A DNA stretch of 16,441 nt from an uncultured Acetatifactor sp. (GTDB taxonomy: Bacteria > Bacillota > Clostridia > Lachnospirales > Lachnospiraceae), in contig CAJTKW010000084.1 in assembly GCA_910577035.1 (NCBI GenBank), positions 1-16,441 of the forward strand, in the 5' to 3' direction. Position 1 is the stretch's first letter. Each line of letters starts with the position of its first letter. The notes beneath the pieces are model-generated. The model saw nothing but the letters and a program-made list of their open reading frames with translations, ran no database searches and had not been told where the DNA came from. The translations under genes and the position numbers were made by a program. This document shows, one piece after another, positions 14,646 to 16,441 of this stretch.

Positions 14646-15491
14646 GTGGAGGTTATATTGGTACTCCTTATCGTGGCGATTTTAAACGGGGCAATAGTCT
14701 ACATTGACTCAATGCTGCAGGACCTGGTGCCCATGACGCTATATGCCGACCGGTATATGCTGACGGCAAACGGCGGGAGTATGATTGATACGCTTTTTGA
14801 TATTCTGCTGGGATTTGGAGTATCTCTGATTATTCTGAAATTCCTGAAAAAAGGTTTTGAGTGCTATGTTATGTGGACGGACGGGGATCCTGACACGGAA
14901 CCCATCAGTATTGTCATCCGCTTTATGCAGGCGGTGGTGGTAGCCGTTTGTTTCCCGATTCTGTACGGCTGGATGGCGAAGGCCGCAGAGGGCCTGATTG
15001 ATGACCTGCTGGTAGCGATAGGAGCCTCCACGGATTATGACTGGCAGACATGGGTAAACGGTATTTCATCGTTGGGGCTGGTGACGGCCATCTTTGGACT
15101 GATCTTTGTCATTTGCTATTTTATTCTGTATTTCCAGTTCCTGATGAGAGGGCTGGAAATCATGATTCTGCGGATCGGTATGCCCATGGCCTGCGTGGGG
15201 CTTTTGGATAACGATAAAGGGATATTTAAAACCTATATCAACAAGTTTTTCCAAAGCACCCTTGCGGTGGTAATCCAGATCTGTCTCTGTAAGCTGGGGG
15301 TAGGAATGATGCTGAATGTGGGCATCAACATGAATGTGTTCTGGGGGCTGGCCTGTCTGGTGCTTGCCATCAAGACGCCCGCATTCCTGCGTGACTTCCT
15401 TGTGCCCACAGGCGGAGGGGCAGGCGGTGTAATCAACAATGTATACCACTCCGTGCGGCTGGTGGGAATGGTAAAAGGCATGGCAAAGTAA
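14646..15491 (+). CDS. TrbL/VirB6-like channel protein (DUF6102 type)
   Basis: A 281-residue polytopic membrane protein of the TrbL/VirB6 kind, the inner-membrane channel component of type IV secretion. Membrane segments are seen at about residues 3-20, 46-68, 90-110, 142-165, 170-185 and 203-245. The C-terminus has TPAFLRDFLVPTGGGAGG, a conserved-looking Gly-rich end typical of the clostridial family that I recall as DUF6102. A soluble loop with TDGDPDTEPIS lies between segments two and three. It starts with GTG at 14646, eight bases or so after GGGAGGTGG. Gene order (DUF6133, SpoVG, this gene, small protein, PrgI) fits known clostridial elements. Confidence 0.88.
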   Translation: MEVILVLLIVAILNGAIVYIDSMLQDLVPMTLYADRYMLTANGGSMIDTLFDILLGFGVSLIILKFLKKGFECYVMWTDGDPDTEPISIVIRFMQAVVVAVCFPILYGWMAKAAEGLIDDLLVAIGASTDYDWQTWVNGISSLGLVTAIFGLIFVICYFILYFQFLMRGLEIMILRIGMPMACVGLLDNDKGIFKTYINKFFQSTLAVVIQICLCKLGVGMMLNVGINMNVFWGLACLVLAIKTPAFLRDFLVPTGGGAGGVINNVYHSVRLVGMVKGMAK

Positions 15492-15534
15492 GTGGCGCAA
15501 ATATGCAGGACAAAAACTCACGGGAACAGAAAGG

Positions 15535-15750
15535 ATGGAATATTTGAATGTAGATGATATTTCCAAAGCTATAATCGGCCTGATCCGGGCGGGTGCGGTA
15601 TTTCGGTTTGTATACTGCATGGTACGTCTGCAGGGGGCGGAAGAGGAACAGGCGCAATATCGGAAGAGGGCAAAAAATACGGTATTGTTCTATGTCATAG
15701 CCGAAAGCATCTGGCAGATCAGGGATATTGTGATGTATTACTATAAGTGA
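15535..15750 (+). CDS. Small two-segment membrane protein of the transfer block
   Basis: A 71-residue protein with two likely membrane segments, IGLIRAGAVFRFVYCMVRL (about residues 14-32) and NTVLFYVIAESIWQIRDIV (about 48-66), separated by a charged loop (GAEEEQAQYRKRAK). Small proteins of this type sit between the TrbL-like gene and prgI in clostridial elements and may be VirB3-like or pilin-like; the exact role is unknown. The ATG at 15535 directly abuts AAAGG. A TTG at 15544 would have better spacing to AAAGGA, so the start is uncertain by three codons. Confidence 0.78.
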   Translation: MEYLNVDDISKAIIGLIRAGAVFRFVYCMVRLQGAEEEQAQYRKRAKNTVLFYVIAESIWQIRDIVMYYYK

Positions 15751-15753
15751 TGC

Positions 15754-15768
15754 GCCCACGGGGTGGGC
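15754..15768 (+). repeat. Short hairpin before the prgI ribosome site
   Basis: GCCCAC (15754-15759) pairs with GTGGGC (15763-15768) around a GGG loop. It covers the GTG at 15763, which argues against that codon as the prgI start. The ribosome site AAAGGAGG (15772-15779) follows four bases later. Confidence 0.45.
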
Positions 15769-15783
15769 CGGAAAGGAGGAAGT

Positions 15784-16110
15784 ACGGAAGAACAGAAATG
15801 GGAGCTGTATATCCCCAGCGGGGTAAAGGCGGAAAATGAATTGTTCAACGGTTTTGGACGGAGGGAGCTTTTGCAGAGTGCTGCAGGCTCCCTTTTTGGC
15901 GGCGCCGTTGCCGCCGTGATCTGGCTGTGTACAGGAAACGTGGCGTTTACGGTGGTTGCGGTCCTGACAGGAATCTTTGGGAGTGTGATGATGTGTACCA
16001 GGGACCAGAACAATCAGAGTGTGGTCGATCAGATTGGGAACATTGTGCGTTTTGCAAGAAACCAGCAGATTTACCCTTACCGGGCTTTAATCGAATGGGG
16101 TATATGGTGA
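15784..16110 (+). CDS. prgI: PrgI family membrane protein (ACG start proposed)
   Basis: A protein of about 108 residues of the PrgI family, the VirB3-like partner of VirB4 in Gram-positive type IV secretion. After WELYIPSGVKAENELFNGFG (ends ELYIP and GFG are the family hallmark) come two adjacent membrane segments (about residues 29-46 and 47-63). Then follows the cytoplasmic tail QIGNIVRFARNQQIYPY. The strongest ribosome site, AAAGGAGG (15772-15779), lies inside the longer GTG-started frame (15763). The only near-cognate codon at proper distance is ACG at 15784, followed by GAAGAACAG. Either ACG is used or a former ATG has mutated. The family call is firm; the start is inferred. VirB4 is expected downstream, outside the window. 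Confidence 0.85.
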   Translation, partial: TEEQKWELYIPSGVKAENELFNGFGRRELLQSAAGSLFGGAVAAVIWLCTGNVAFTVVAVLTGIFGSVMMCTRDQNNQSVVDQIGNIVRFARNQQIYPYRALIEWGIW

Positions 16111-16247
16111 GACGGAAACAAAATTACCAATTCAATATGGATGCTATTCTGCCGGAAGAGAGAAAAGGAGATGTGAATACCTCTCAAACCAAAACAGGAG
16201 GTCTGTTTGGAATTTTTGGATTTATTCAGTGGAATAGGCGGCTTTAG
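16104..16247 (+). CDS. Possible 47-residue overlapping small ORF
   Basis: An ATG at 16104 overlaps the prgI stop as ATGGTGA and opens a 47-codon frame (MVRRKQNYQFNMDAILPEE at its start) that runs 41 bases into the methyltransferase gene. Overlap at the start suits coupled translation, and re-initiation at its end could feed the methyltransferase. There is no ribosome site of its own. It may be a chance frame or the remnant of a longer gene interrupted by the methyltransferase. Confidence 0.3.
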   Translation: MVRRKQNYQFNMDAILPEERKGDVNTSQTKTGGLFGIFGFIQWNRRL

Positions 16248-16441
16248 AAGAGGATTGGAACGGAGCGGACACAAATGTGCCGGTCATGTGGAAATCGACA
16301 GGTATGCGAACATCAGTTACATGGCAATGTACGGCCTTGCTCCCTGTAAGTACGGAAAATGCGGAGAAGGAAACTGTTGCCGGATATGCAGTAAGGAGGT
16401 AAGTGAACACTGTGACGGAAATCATTGCAAAGGCGAATGGT
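16207..16441 (+). CDS. C5-cytosine DNA methyltransferase, N-terminal part (3' end outside window)
   Basis: The first 78 residues of a Dcm-type DNA cytosine-5 methyltransferase. FLDLFSGIGGFRRGLE (residues 3-18) is motif I, the AdoMet-binding loop, and VEIDRYA (28-34) is motif II. AGGAGG at 16196-16201 sits five bases before a TTG at 16207, the only suitable start; the frame has a stop at 16174-16176. Between the motif II region and KGEW (75-78) is an unusual insert with seven cysteines and two histidines: C47, C52, C57, C58, C61, C69, C74, with H68 and H73. Typical relatives go almost directly from motif II to the GEW segment. It may modify element DNA to evade host restriction. Catalytic motif IV (PCQ) lies outside the window. 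Confidence 0.88.
   Translation, partial: MEFLDLFSGIGGFRRGLERSGHKCAGHVEIDRYANISYMAMYGLAPCKYGKCGEGNCCRICSKEVSEHCDGNHCKGEW

Noticed and set aside
15763..15783. GTG 15763 as the prgI start
   Set aside because: It has no ribosome site, lies in a hairpin stem, and would translate through the strong Shine-Dalgarno sequence.
1..16441. CRISPR array, retron, diversity-generating retroelement, tRNA, insertion sequence
   Set aside because: No regularly spaced repeats, reverse transcriptase, transposase or tRNA-like fold was seen on either strand.

Overview
The window is the interior of a conjugative transfer module, almost certainly an integrative and conjugative element of the Tn1549/CTn type from a gut Clostridium-class Firmicute, probably a Lachnospiraceae relative. 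The grounds are the gene set and order (SNF2-type helicase, Toprim protein, DUF5688, MobP-like relaxase, VirD4/TraG coupling protein, pilin-like protein, DUF6133, SpoVG, TrbL/VirB6-like protein, PrgI), strong AGGAGG ribosome sites, and purine-rich coding strands. All real genes are on the + strand. Both ends are cut inside genes: a giant helicase at the left and a C5 cytosine DNA methyltransferase at the right. No integrase, attachment site, tRNA, rRNA, CRISPR array or insertion sequence is seen.

Region 1 (2-4686): the 3' part of the helicase gene, a DUF3991/Toprim protein and two unrecognised accessory genes. Region 2 (4687-5387): about 230 bases without a convincing gene, full of hairpins, lead into a ribbon-helix-helix protein. 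Its best start is an ATC codon behind an ideal Shine-Dalgarno site. One CCCC segment in this leader can pair either with an upstream GGGG or with the Shine-Dalgarno GGGG, which is a switch-like layout. Region 3 (5409-7808): DUF5688, the relaxase, and just after it a minus-strand sequence AGTGCGCCCTT beside a short hairpin. This matches the nic region of IncQ/pIP501-type origins of transfer and is the likely oriT.

Region 4 (7809-11190): accessory genes, mostly of unknown function, ending in a protein with a nucleoside-deoxyribosyltransferase-like N-terminal domain. Region 5 (11187-16110): the type IV secretion block. It holds the coupling ATPase with a pentapeptide-repeat charged linker, a VirB2-like protein, DUF6133, a SpoVG homologue, a TrbL/VirB6-like channel protein, a small membrane protein and PrgI (best start ACG). 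Region 6 (16207-16441): the methyltransferase start, with an unusual cysteine-rich insert, where VirB4 would usually follow PrgI.

Inferred working order: the relaxase, perhaps with the ribbon-helix-helix protein, nicks oriT. The coupling ATPase hands the relaxase-DNA complex to the membrane channel. Helicase and Toprim proteins may process DNA, and the methyltransferase may shield the element from restriction. All assignments are from reading the sequence; no database search was run.
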